DNA of 6,849 bases. Source: CAZGSG01 sp964528095 (GTDB lineage Bacteria > Bacteroidota > Bacteroidia > Chitinophagales > Chitinophagaceae). The notes beneath the pieces were generated by a model. That model saw only the letters and a program-made list of their open reading frames with translations. It did no database searches and was not told where the DNA came from. The stretch's first letter is position 1. Every line of letters begins with the position of its first letter. The stretch spans positions 1-6,849 of the forward strand of contig CAZGSG010000322.1 of the NCBI GenBank assembly GCA_964528095.1, given 5' to 3'. Positions 1 to 5,684 of this stretch are shown piece by piece. The position numbers were made by a program, and so were the translations under genes.

Positions 1-2
1 CC

Positions 3-248
3 CTCTTTTTTTTGGATTGGTGGGGGGTTTTTTTAAAAGGGCTAAATTCGTTTTCTGTTTTACAAAGGATCAGTCTTCATAAATTACGTGACGACCGGGC
101 CGATGTGATCGTACCCGCATTACTTATCTACATCAATGTCATGCGCTGGGCAGATACTGAAGAGATTTTTGTTCCCAAGATCGGCCTCGCCGATGGCCTG
201 ATCCATAACCTGTATGAAGAAGTCAGGCTGCAGAATGCAGAAACCTGA
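3..248 (+). CDS. Ppx/GppA-family phosphatase, C-terminal fragment (5' end missing)
   Basis: The frame is open to the left edge and ends at TGA 246-248, leaving about 80 residues. The segment R-A-D-V-I-V-P-A (bases 96-119), followed about 25 residues later by V-P-K-I-G-L-A-D-G, is the conserved end of the actin-like domain of exopolyphosphatase / pppGpp phosphohydrolase proteins. The family removes terminal phosphate from polyphosphate or from the alarmone pppGpp in the cytoplasm. The protein stops soon after the GLADG motif, as in the short Bacteroidota members of about 300 residues that lack the extra C-terminal domain of E. coli Ppx; that is inferred, because the catalytic part is outside the window. 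The TTG at 12 is not a credible start, being inside a truncated domain. The first 40 bases are rich in T and G homopolymers and translate poorly (L-D-W-W-G-V-F), so residues before about base 45 should not be trusted. Substrate preference cannot be assigned. Confidence 0.75.
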   Translation, partial: LFFLDWWGVFLKGLNSFSVLQRISLHKLRDDRADVIVPALLIYINVMRWADTEEIFVPKIGLADGLIHNLYEEVRLQNAET

Positions 249-281
249 CCTATAAATGAACCTGGATCGCCGGATCGGGTT

Positions 282-362
282 GAATTCAAAATTAAAAAGT
301 CAAAAGTCAAAAAGAGTTTCCCTTATAATGGTTTTGCATTTTGAATTTTTAATTTTGAATTG
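282..362. repeat. AT-rich inverted repeat between the phosphatase gene and panB
   Basis: Bases 283-305 and 339-361 are reverse complements with a single internal mismatch, separated by 33 bases (306-338). The arms consist of short AATT, CAAAA and TTTTG blocks. Within the left part AGTCAAA is repeated in tandem (298-304 and 305-311), and the right arm holds TTTTGAATT-like blocks twice. The position directly after a stop codon suggests a terminator-like hairpin or a dispersed intergenic repeat. It has no GC-rich stem and so is not a classical intrinsic terminator. Confidence 0.6.
328..357 (+). promoter_or_regulatory. Candidate panB promoter (Bacteroidota type)
   Basis: TAATTTTG at 350-357 matches the Bacteroidota -7 consensus TAnnTTTG. 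At the expected 19-base spacing upstream lies ATG (328-330), one base off the -33 TTG. Transcription would start near 363-365 and give a leader of about 30 bases before the panB ATG. The -7 box lies inside the right arm of the inverted repeat, and AT-rich repeats match this motif easily by chance, so the call is weak. Confidence 0.3.
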
Positions 363-392
363 CAATAATCACAAATCACAAAATTTAAGACC

Positions 393-1208
393 ATGACTGC
401 TCCAAAAGAAGTGAAGAAAGTAACCACCAATACGATCCAGAAAATGAAAATCGCAGGTGAGAAGATCTCGATGATCACTGCTTATGATTATTCATTTGCC
501 AGCATTTTTGATGCCGCGGGTATTGATATCATACTGGTAGGCGATAGTGCAAGTAATGTAATGGCAGGTCATACCACTACCCTTCCTATTACGCTTGACC
601 AGATGATCTATCACGCGCAAAGTGTGGTGCGAGGCAGGGAAAGAGCACTGATTGTAGTTGATATTCCTTTTGGATATTACCAGTCCAATTCCGAGATCGC
701 GCTGGCGTCAGCGATCCGGATCATGAAAGAAAGCGGCGGGCACACCGTAAAACTGGAAGGCGGAGAAGAAATAATCGATTCTGTAAAAAAGATCGTGAGT
801 GCGGGCATTCCTGTAATGGGACACCTGGGACTAACGCCACAGTCAATTAATAAATTTGGCACTTATGTAGTACGCGCTACCGAACAACCTGAAGCGGAGA
901 AGTTGAAAAAAGACGCATTGCTTTTGCAGGAAGCGGGTGCTTTCGCCATTGTGCTTGAAAAAATTCCTGCTTCTCTCGCAAAAGAAGTAAGTGAAAGCCT
1001 CACAATTCCAACGATAGGTATCGGCGGCGGGAAATATTGTGATGGCCAGGTATTGGTCATGCATGATATGTTAGGCATCAATACTGAATTTAAACCGCGT
1101 TTTCTGCGGCAGTATCTTAATCTGCATGAACAGATCACGGGTGCTGTGCAACAGTATATCAGGGATGTGAAAAGCGTTGATTTCCCCAACGATAAGGAAC
1201 AGTATTAA
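393..1208 (+). CDS. panB: 3-methyl-2-oxobutanoate hydroxymethyltransferase (ketopantoate hydroxymethyltransferase)
   Basis: PanB transfers a hydroxymethyl group from 5,10-methylenetetrahydrofolate to 2-oxoisovalerate, giving ketopantoate in pantothenate and coenzyme A synthesis; it is a cytoplasmic, Mg-dependent TIM barrel that forms a decamer in known members. The 271-residue length is normal. The metal- and substrate-binding acids are all visible: Asp51 in V-G-D-S, Asp90 in V-V-D-I-P-F-G, Glu122 in K-L-E-G-G, and the catalytic Glu189 in L-E-K-I-P, matching D45, D84, E114 and E181 of E. coli PanB. M-G-H-L-G-L-T-P-Q-S (142-151) and I-G-I-G-G-G (208-213) are further family signatures. ATG 393 is chosen because the N-terminal length fits and no earlier in-frame start gives a better fit. 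No Shine-Dalgarno is seen, as usual for the phylum. No other pan genes lie beside it, so the pathway is scattered in this genome. The gene is intact. Confidence 0.97.
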   Translation: MTAPKEVKKVTTNTIQKMKIAGEKISMITAYDYSFASIFDAAGIDIILVGDSASNVMAGHTTTLPITLDQMIYHAQSVVRGRERALIVVDIPFGYYQSNSEIALASAIRIMKESGGHTVKLEGGEEIIDSVKKIVSAGIPVMGHLGLTPQSINKFGTYVVRATEQPEAEKLKKDALLLQEAGAFAIVLEKIPASLAKEVSESLTIPTIGIGGGKYCDGQVLVMHDMLGINTEFKPRFLRQYLNLHEQITGAVQQYIRDVKSVDFPNDKEQY

Positions 1209-1264
1209 GCTGCCATCTATTTGATATTACAATCGCTAATTCTTCTTTTAACGGTAATAATTGG

Positions 1265-1316
1265 GTGGCATTTTGGGCAAAATCCAGGATTTTGCCGCAA
1301 GCGGCGCCAGTCCGGC
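1265..1316. repeat. Cluster of overlapping palindromes downstream of panB
   Basis: Three inverted repeats share bases. ATTTTG (1270-1275) pairs with CAAAAT (1278-1283). GGCAAAATCC (1276-1285) pairs perfectly with GGATTTTGCC (1287-1296) around the single base A1286. GCCGC (1294-1298) pairs with GCGGC (1301-1305). The middle palindrome competes with both neighbours, so the pairings cannot all form at once. GGCGCC follows at 1303-1308. No T-run follows on the + strand, so this is not a standard intrinsic terminator. A REP-like element, a protein-binding palindrome, or a 3' end stabiliser for the panB message are possible; the sequence does not decide between them. Confidence 0.6.
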
Positions 1317-1330
1317 ATATCAGCCATTCA

Positions 1331-1360
1331 TTGGGGTTGTTTCACATAAACTTATCTTTG
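1331..1360 (+). promoter_or_regulatory. Promoter of the lipoprotein gene (TTG-N19-TAnnTTTG)
   Basis: TTG at 1331-1333 and TATCTTTG at 1353-1360 are separated by 19 bases, a full match in sequence and spacing to the promoter recognised by the Bacteroidota primary sigma factor. Transcription should start at about 1365-1368, leaving only about 6 to 9 untranslated bases before ATG 1374. This is the clearest promoter in the window. Confidence 0.65.
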
Positions 1361-1373
1361 CAAAAACAGATCT

Positions 1374-2267
1374 ATGCGGAACACCATCCTGCTCTTAGGG
1401 GCATTCCTATTTATAGTATCGATCGAGTCATGCCAGAAAGAAGTCAGTTTCGACTCTGGCGCTGATCCTTCCCTGTCGGGCCAGATGCGTGCTAAGATCG
1501 ATGGTCAGCAATGGGTATCAGGCGCGGGTGCCGACGCATATATCGGTATGGGACGCGTTGTGATTACCGGTCTGAATACTGATAGGAAATATATCCTGTT
1601 GAATATGGCAGATTCTGGTGTGCATCATTACATAGTGAATAGTTCATCCCTTAATATTGCGCTATACCAGGATAGCACTTTGGGAACTGTCAACACTTTC
1701 GACACCAATGAAAGCAGCGATCCCAATCTTGCCGGCGGAGAAGTAAATGTCACAAAAATCGATACCGTCAATAAAAAGATCAGTGGCACTTTTTCATTTA
1801 AAGCATACCGTGATGCGGATGGCGCAAAAAGGAATATAACAGAAGGCAGCTTTACCAATATTAGCTATCGTACTACTATTCCACCTTCCATGGGATCCGA
1901 TACGTTTCGCGTAAAGATCGATGGTACTCCATTTAACCCTCCTGTGATAATGGGCAATGCAGCTTTTGGTTTGATACAAATTGGCGGAAGCAGTGTTACA
2001 TCATTTCCATCTGTAAATATTTCCATGCCTGAAAATCTTGCTCCCGGAACCTACGCGTTCGGTCAGTTGGGATTGACCGGCAATTATATCAATAGCTCGG
2101 ATCCGCTAAATGCACAGTCTTCCAACTCCGGCAACCTGACAATACTGGAACATAATACATCAACAAAAAGAATAAGAGGGAATTTTGATTTCGTAGCTCA
2201 ATCTCTTTTTACGCCATCATTGATCTCTACTCTTACGGAAGGGTATTTTTCAATCAAATATCAATAG
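1374..2267 (+). CDS. Predicted surface lipoprotein with two tandem copies of one beta-rich domain
   Basis: The 297-residue product starts with a lipoprotein signal peptide: M-R-N, a hydrophobic stretch (residues 4-16), then I-E-S-C with the lipidated Cys20. Glu at -2 is atypical of the E. coli lipobox but the layout is clear. The mature end C-Q-K-E resembles the surface-export signals described for Bacteroidota lipoproteins (Q-K-D-D-E type), so the protein may face outward; this is inferred. The rest is an internal duplication. Copy 1 (39-165) and copy 2 (179-296) share K-I-D-G near the start (41-44, 181-184), a T-x-x-K-x-I-x-G-x-F-x-F block (131-142, 262-273) and a T-E-G-x-F ending (156-160, 288-292). 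Alternating polar and hydrophobic residues suggest beta sandwiches. The pattern recalls DUF6252-type Bacteroidota lipoproteins, but I cannot confirm that family. No catalytic motif is visible and the function is unknown. The start is supported by the signal peptide and the promoter just upstream. Confidence 0.85.
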   Translation: MRNTILLLGAFLFIVSIESCQKEVSFDSGADPSLSGQMRAKIDGQQWVSGAGADAYIGMGRVVITGLNTDRKYILLNMADSGVHHYIVNSSSLNIALYQDSTLGTVNTFDTNESSDPNLAGGEVNVTKIDTVNKKISGTFSFKAYRDADGAKRNITEGSFTNISYRTTIPPSMGSDTFRVKIDGTPFNPPVIMGNAAFGLIQIGGSSVTSFPSVNISMPENLAPGTYAFGQLGLTGNYINSSDPLNAQSSNSGNLTILEHNTSTKRIRGNFDFVAQSLFTPSLISTLTEGYFSIKYQ

Positions 2268-2353
2268 CTATACCTACCAACTATTTTTCTATCTGAGTTT
2301 TTCTGTTCTTAAAAAAACAGGAACTTTACATCTTATTAATAAAAGTTTACCCA

Positions 2354-3877
2354 ATGAATTTTCTGTCCACACTCAAGATAACATCCCTGAACAAAGGAGT
2401 AAGCACTGGTTCCAACTGGATCGATTCAACCGGAGAAAAAATAGATTCCTTCTCCCCTGTTGATGGAAAACTGATTGGTTCTGTGACAGCTGCTGATGAA
2501 AAAGCTTATGCGCAGGTTATTGATACCGCGTCAAAAGCCTTTAAAGAATGGAGAACATGGCCTGCTCCCAAACGTGGTGAGATCGTGCGCCAGATCGGCG
2601 AAGCATTGCGACAATACAAAGAACCGCTTGGTAAATTGGTATCCTATGAGATGGGTAAGAGTTTGCAGGAAGGTTATGGAGAAGTGCAGGAAATGATCGA
2701 TATCTGCGATTTTGCAGTTGGTCTTTCCAGGCAGTTGCATGGTCTTACAATGCATAGTGAGCGGCCTGGTCACCGGATGTATGAACAATATCATCCATTG
2801 GGAATAGTAGGCATTATCTCCGCATTCAATTTCCCCGTAGCAGTATGGAGCTGGAATGCCATGCTGGCCTGGGTATGCGGCGATGTATGCATATGGAAAC
2901 CTTCTGAAAAAACACCTTTGTGCGCAATAGCCTGCCAGCATATCGTTGAAGGCGTATTTAAAAAGAATAATGTACCCGAAGGTGTATCGGCTGTGATCAT
3001 TGGTGACAGGAAAGTAGGTGAATGGATGTCCGCAGACCAGCAGATTCCACTGGTATCCGCGACAGGATCGACAAGAATGGGTAAAGCCGTGGGGGCAGCA
3101 GTTGGTGCGAGACTGGGAAGAGCGTTGCTGGAACTTGGAGGCAATAATGCCATCATTATTTCCAAAGACGCGGATCTTGATATAGCGATACTGGGTGCCT
3201 TATTCGGAGCTGTGGGCACGGCGGGCCAGCGGTGTACAACCACGCGGAGACTTATTGTACATGAGGCTGTATACGAACAGGTAAAACAAAAACTGGTAGC
3301 AGCATACAAACAACTTTCCATCGGTGATCCACTGGATGAAAAAAACCATGTAGGGCCATTGATCGATACAGATGCCGTGCGAATGTATCTTGAATCAATT
3401 GAAAAATGCAAACAGGAAGGCGGTCATTTCATTGTTGAAGGCGGTGTATTAAGCGGCAGCAATTATGAAAGCGGTTGTTATGTTAAACCATGCATTGCGG
3501 AAGCTGCCCCTGATTACAAGATCGTGCAGCATGAAACATTCGCGCCCATATTATACCTCTTAAAATACGGCGATATTGATGAGGCTATAGCCATACAAAA
3601 CGGCGTGCCGCAGGGGCTTTCTTCTTCTATCATGACCCTCAATTTGCGCGAAGCCGAACAATTTCTTTCCTATAGCGGCAGTGACTGTGGGATCGCTAAT
3701 GTGAATATCGGTACCAGCGGAGCGGAGATCGGTGGCGCATTCGGCGGAGAAAAAGAAACAGGCGGAGGCCGGGAAAGCGGAAGCGATGCCTGGAGGGCAT
3801 ATATGCGCCGGCAGACCAACACAATCAATTACAGCAAAACACTGCCCCTTGCACAGGGAATAAAGTTTGATCTGTAA
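2354..3877 (+). CDS. ALDH7-family aldehyde dehydrogenase (alpha-aminoadipate semialdehyde / piperideine-6-carboxylate dehydrogenase type)
   Basis: A complete 507-residue aldehyde dehydrogenase. Catalytic Cys294 lies in G-Q-R-C, the general base Glu260 in L-E-L-G-G-N-N, oxyanion Asn159 in A-F-N-F-P, the NAD-site Lys182 in W-K-P-S-E, and Glu394 in H-E-T-F-A-P; G-S-T-R-M-G (238-243) is the nucleotide-fold glycine loop. The C-terminal segment from S-G-A-E-I-G-G-A-F-G-G (455-465) through A-Y-M-R-R-Q-T-N-T (482-490) is the hallmark of ALDH7 (antiquitin, bacterial AmaB/Pcd). Two residues that bind the aminoadipate carboxylate in human ALDH7A1, Glu121 and Arg301, have counterparts at Glu113 and Arg293. 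The likely reaction is NAD-dependent oxidation of alpha-aminoadipate semialdehyde to alpha-aminoadipate in lysine breakdown, in the cytoplasm. No lysine aminotransferase, lysine dehydrogenase or saccharopine gene is adjacent, so the substrate is inferred from family and residues only. No convincing promoter was found in the 86-base spacer upstream. Confidence 0.93.
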   Translation: MNFLSTLKITSLNKGVSTGSNWIDSTGEKIDSFSPVDGKLIGSVTAADEKAYAQVIDTASKAFKEWRTWPAPKRGEIVRQIGEALRQYKEPLGKLVSYEMGKSLQEGYGEVQEMIDICDFAVGLSRQLHGLTMHSERPGHRMYEQYHPLGIVGIISAFNFPVAVWSWNAMLAWVCGDVCIWKPSEKTPLCAIACQHIVEGVFKKNNVPEGVSAVIIGDRKVGEWMSADQQIPLVSATGSTRMGKAVGAAVGARLGRALLELGGNNAIIISKDADLDIAILGALFGAVGTAGQRCTTTRRLIVHEAVYEQVKQKLVAAYKQLSIGDPLDEKNHVGPLIDTDAVRMYLESIEKCKQEGGHFIVEGGVLSGSNYESGCYVKPCIAEAAPDYKIVQHETFAPILYLLKYGDIDEAIAIQNGVPQGLSSSIMTLNLREAEQFLSYSGSDCGIANVNIGTSGAEIGGAFGGEKETGGGRESGSDAWRAYMRRQTNTINYSKTLPLAQGIKFDL

Positions 3878-4037
3878 ATACTAAAAACGGGGGAAATTCG
3901 TTAGTGAGACCTGAGCTGTCAACAGGCGACTGCGCTTTGTAAATACGCGAAAGCAAGTGCATAACTTCTTTGTTTTCTGCGGAATATTTACAATTTTTAC
4001 AGTTGAATCTATATCCTCCAAAACTAACTCACTATCC

Positions 4038-5540
4038 ATGAAACGGATTTCCCTGGTTTTTTCAATCACCCTGCTATCATTGATTTCTTTTGCCCAGTCA
4101 CAATTGCGTGTAGCCCTGGTGGCCGGAGGTCAGCAATCTGATATTATTGAAAAGAATGATCTTCCCGGCTGGGAAACAACAAAAAATAACTATTCCGGCA
4201 GAACGGGTGTGCATCTTGGTTTTATCGCCGACCTGCCTTTTAGCGAACGCTCCCATTTCTATTTTCAGCCCGGGGTAATCCTTTATAATAAGGGACGTAA
4301 ATATGCGGAGACCTTTGATACACTGATCAGTAATATCTGGAATCTCAAGTCGAATGAATACCTGAATTATATCGATATTCCTCTTAACATCGTATACAAG
4401 ATCAATCTTGGTAAAAAAGCAAAATTCATATTAGGCGCGGGGCCTTATCTCTCTTTTTTCTATAATGGAAAATTAAAAACGGAGACTTATACAAAAAGAA
4501 GCATCTACACGCTCACGGAAAATGATCCCCAGGTAGGTAATGGTGAGGGTAAATATAAAACACTGGATTATGGAGCAAATGGGCTGGCTGGTTTTGAGTT
4601 CGGCCGGGTATTCATTACCGCTAATTACAGCCGCGGGTTAGCTAATTTTTTCAAACCTGCCGGTTATACAGCAGCTGATTATAAACACGAGGTAATGGGT
4701 GCTACGCTGGGTATCTTTTTAGGCAAGCCTGTACAGGCGCAGAAAAAAGACCAGGACAAGGATGGTGTTCCGGATAAAGAAGACAAATGCCCGGACATTG
4801 CGGGACCAATAGAATTACATGGATGCCCTGATACGGATAAAGACGGTATTGCCGACAATGAAGACGGCTGCCCATTACAGGCAGGCCCGGCTGAAAACAA
4901 AGGATGCCCTTACCCTGATACGGATAAGGATGGTGTGTTGGATAAGGATGATAAGTGTCCCAACCTTGCTGGTCCTGTTGACAATAATGGTTGCCCTTAT
5001 GAAGACAGGGACAAAGATGGTATTCCTGATAAAGATGATAAATGTCCTGATGTAAAAGGACTGGCCCGATACAATGGATGTCCTGTACCGGATGATGATG
5101 GAGACGGTGTCAATAATGAAGAGGATAAATGCCCGAACGTGAAAGGAACTGTAGCGAACAATGGTTGCCCGGAAGAGATCAAAAAAGAGATCATAGAAAA
5201 AGTGAACTATGCGGCCAAACGTTTACAGTTCGGTTTCGCCAGCGCAAAACTGAGCAGCAGTTCATATCCGTTGCTAGATGAAGTAGCGGCGATCCTGGCG
5301 GCGAATGCCGGAATTCAACTCTCTGTAGAGGGTCATAGCAGCTCCGATGGAAAATATGACGCAAACATGAAGCTGTCGCAGCAAAGAGCAGAGGCAGTGA
5401 AAGCTTACCTCGAAGCCAAAGGAATAGATCCTGGCAGGATTTCTGCAAAAGGATATGGCCCGGATAAGCCGCTTAATACAGGCAAAACCGAGGCAGAAAA
5501 AGCTAAAAATCGCCGGGTTGAATTGATCCTGAACAACTAA
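4038..5540 (+). CDS. OmpA-family outer-membrane protein: beta barrel, five thrombospondin type 3 repeats, peptidoglycan-binding domain
   Basis: A complete 500-residue protein that links the outer membrane to the cell wall. Residues 1-19 are a signal peptide (M-K-R, hydrophobic core, S-F-A then Q20). Residues 22-229 look like a PorT-type outer-membrane beta barrel, with alternating aromatic and polar strands and a final strand G-A-T-L-G-I-F-L-G-K. Residues 238-378 are five calcium-binding type 3 repeats. Residues 390-499 are the OmpA C-terminal domain, with E-G-H-S-S-S-D-G (431-438), L-S-Q-Q-R-A (446-451) and N-R-R-V-E-L (491-496). Arg450 matches the diaminopimelate-binding Arg of characterised OmpA domains, but the partner Asp of the usual G-H-T-D is Ser435. 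ATG 4038 is chosen because the signal peptide begins exactly there; the in-frame ATG at 3957 would put 27 extra residues before it. A strong terminator follows, so transcription probably ends here. Likely structural; porin activity is not shown. Confidence 0.94.
   Translation: MKRISLVFSITLLSLISFAQSQLRVALVAGGQQSDIIEKNDLPGWETTKNNYSGRTGVHLGFIADLPFSERSHFYFQPGVILYNKGRKYAETFDTLISNIWNLKSNEYLNYIDIPLNIVYKINLGKKAKFILGAGPYLSFFYNGKLKTETYTKRSIYTLTENDPQVGNGEGKYKTLDYGANGLAGFEFGRVFITANYSRGLANFFKPAGYTAADYKHEVMGATLGIFLGKPVQAQKKDQDKDGVPDKEDKCPDIAGPIELHGCPDTDKDGIADNEDGCPLQAGPAENKGCPYPDTDKDGVLDKDDKCPNLAGPVDNNGCPYEDRDKDGIPDKDDKCPDVKGLARYNGCPVPDDDGDGVNNEEDKCPNVKGTVANNGCPEEIKKEIIEKVNYAAKRLQFGFASAKLSSSSYPLLDEVAAILAANAGIQLSVEGHSSSDGKYDANMKLSQQRAEAVKAYLEAKGIDPGRISAKGYGPDKPLNTGKTEAEKAKNRRVELILNN
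4749..5171 (+). repeat. Array of five 27-residue thrombospondin type 3 repeats within the OmpA-like gene
   Basis: Five units of exactly 27 codons cover residues 238-264, 265-291, 294-320, 323-349 and 352-378, with linkers of 0, 2, 2 and 2 residues. Each follows D-x-D-x-D-G-x-x-D-x-x-D-x-C-P, then about ten residues and N/H/K-G-C-P. Each unit holds two cysteines exactly 12 residues apart (251/263, 278/290, 307/319, 336/348, 365/377), consistent with one disulfide per unit. The aspartates are calcium ligands in known members. The array forms a rigid periplasmic spacer between barrel and wall-binding domain. Unit 2 departs slightly (N-E-D-G-C in place of D-K-C). Confidence 0.92.
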
Positions 5541-5569
5541 AAGGCTTAAAATAACGTCAAAGTATAGCC

Positions 5570-5605
5570 AAAACCCCTGCAATTGATCTATAGCAGGGGT
5601 TTTTT
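5570..5605 (+). terminator. Rho-independent terminator after the OmpA-like gene
   Basis: AAAACCCCTGC (5570-5580) pairs perfectly with GCAGGGGTTTT (5593-5603) around a 12-base loop, and the stem runs into a T-tract at 5600-5605. It lies 29 bases after the stop codon. The A-run on the left gives a matching T-run on the opposite strand, but no converging gene is present, so + strand use is the natural reading. It separates the OmpA-like gene from the protease gene. Confidence 0.92.
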
Positions 5606-5634
5606 GTTGTGGAAAATGTATGAATGGTAATCAA

Positions 5635-5642
5635 TATTTTTG
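5635..5642 (+). promoter_or_regulatory. Candidate -7 element upstream of the S8 protease gene
   Basis: TATTTTTG matches the Bacteroidota TAnnTTTG consensus and lies in the short spacer between a strong terminator and the protease start. That placement demands a promoter, and the predicted leader would be about 37 bases. No TTG is found at the usual 19 to 21 base spacing, so only the -7 half is supported. Confidence 0.35.
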
Positions 5643-5684
5643 CGGCTTTACCAATTTTGTATCTATTAAATAATCAAATAAGAA

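Noticed and set aside
1265..1465. Open frame of 66 codons overlapping the lipoprotein start
   Set aside because: It runs through the palindromes and promoter and into the lipoprotein gene in another frame, with no recognisable protein features.
2300..2323. Hairpin TTTCTGTT / AACAGGAA as a terminator for the lipoprotein gene
   Set aside because: The stem is only 8 bp, AT-rich and includes a G-T pair, and no T-run follows; too weak to call.
2531..3411. Two long minus-strand open frames (2531-2941 and 2791-3411) opposite the dehydrogenase gene
   Set aside because: They lie wholly within a well-conserved gene on the other strand, overlap each other and have no family features; they are shadow frames.
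3957..4037. Upstream in-frame ATG giving the OmpA-like protein 27 extra N-terminal residues
   Set aside because: A normal signal peptide (M-K-R, hydrophobic core, F-A-Q) begins at ATG 4038; the extension would place it internally and the extra bases are AT-rich spacer.
3878..4037. Search for terminator and promoter between the dehydrogenase and OmpA-like genes
   Set aside because: Only a short CTGT/ACAG palindrome (3916-3925) and TACAATTT (3989-3996) were seen; neither fits consensus or spacing well. A promoter is likely here but cannot be placed.
4749..5171. Periodic DNA repeats considered as a CRISPR array or satellite
   Set aside because: The period is 81-87 bases, the repeats are diverged at base level, and they encode in-frame calcium-binding protein repeats.
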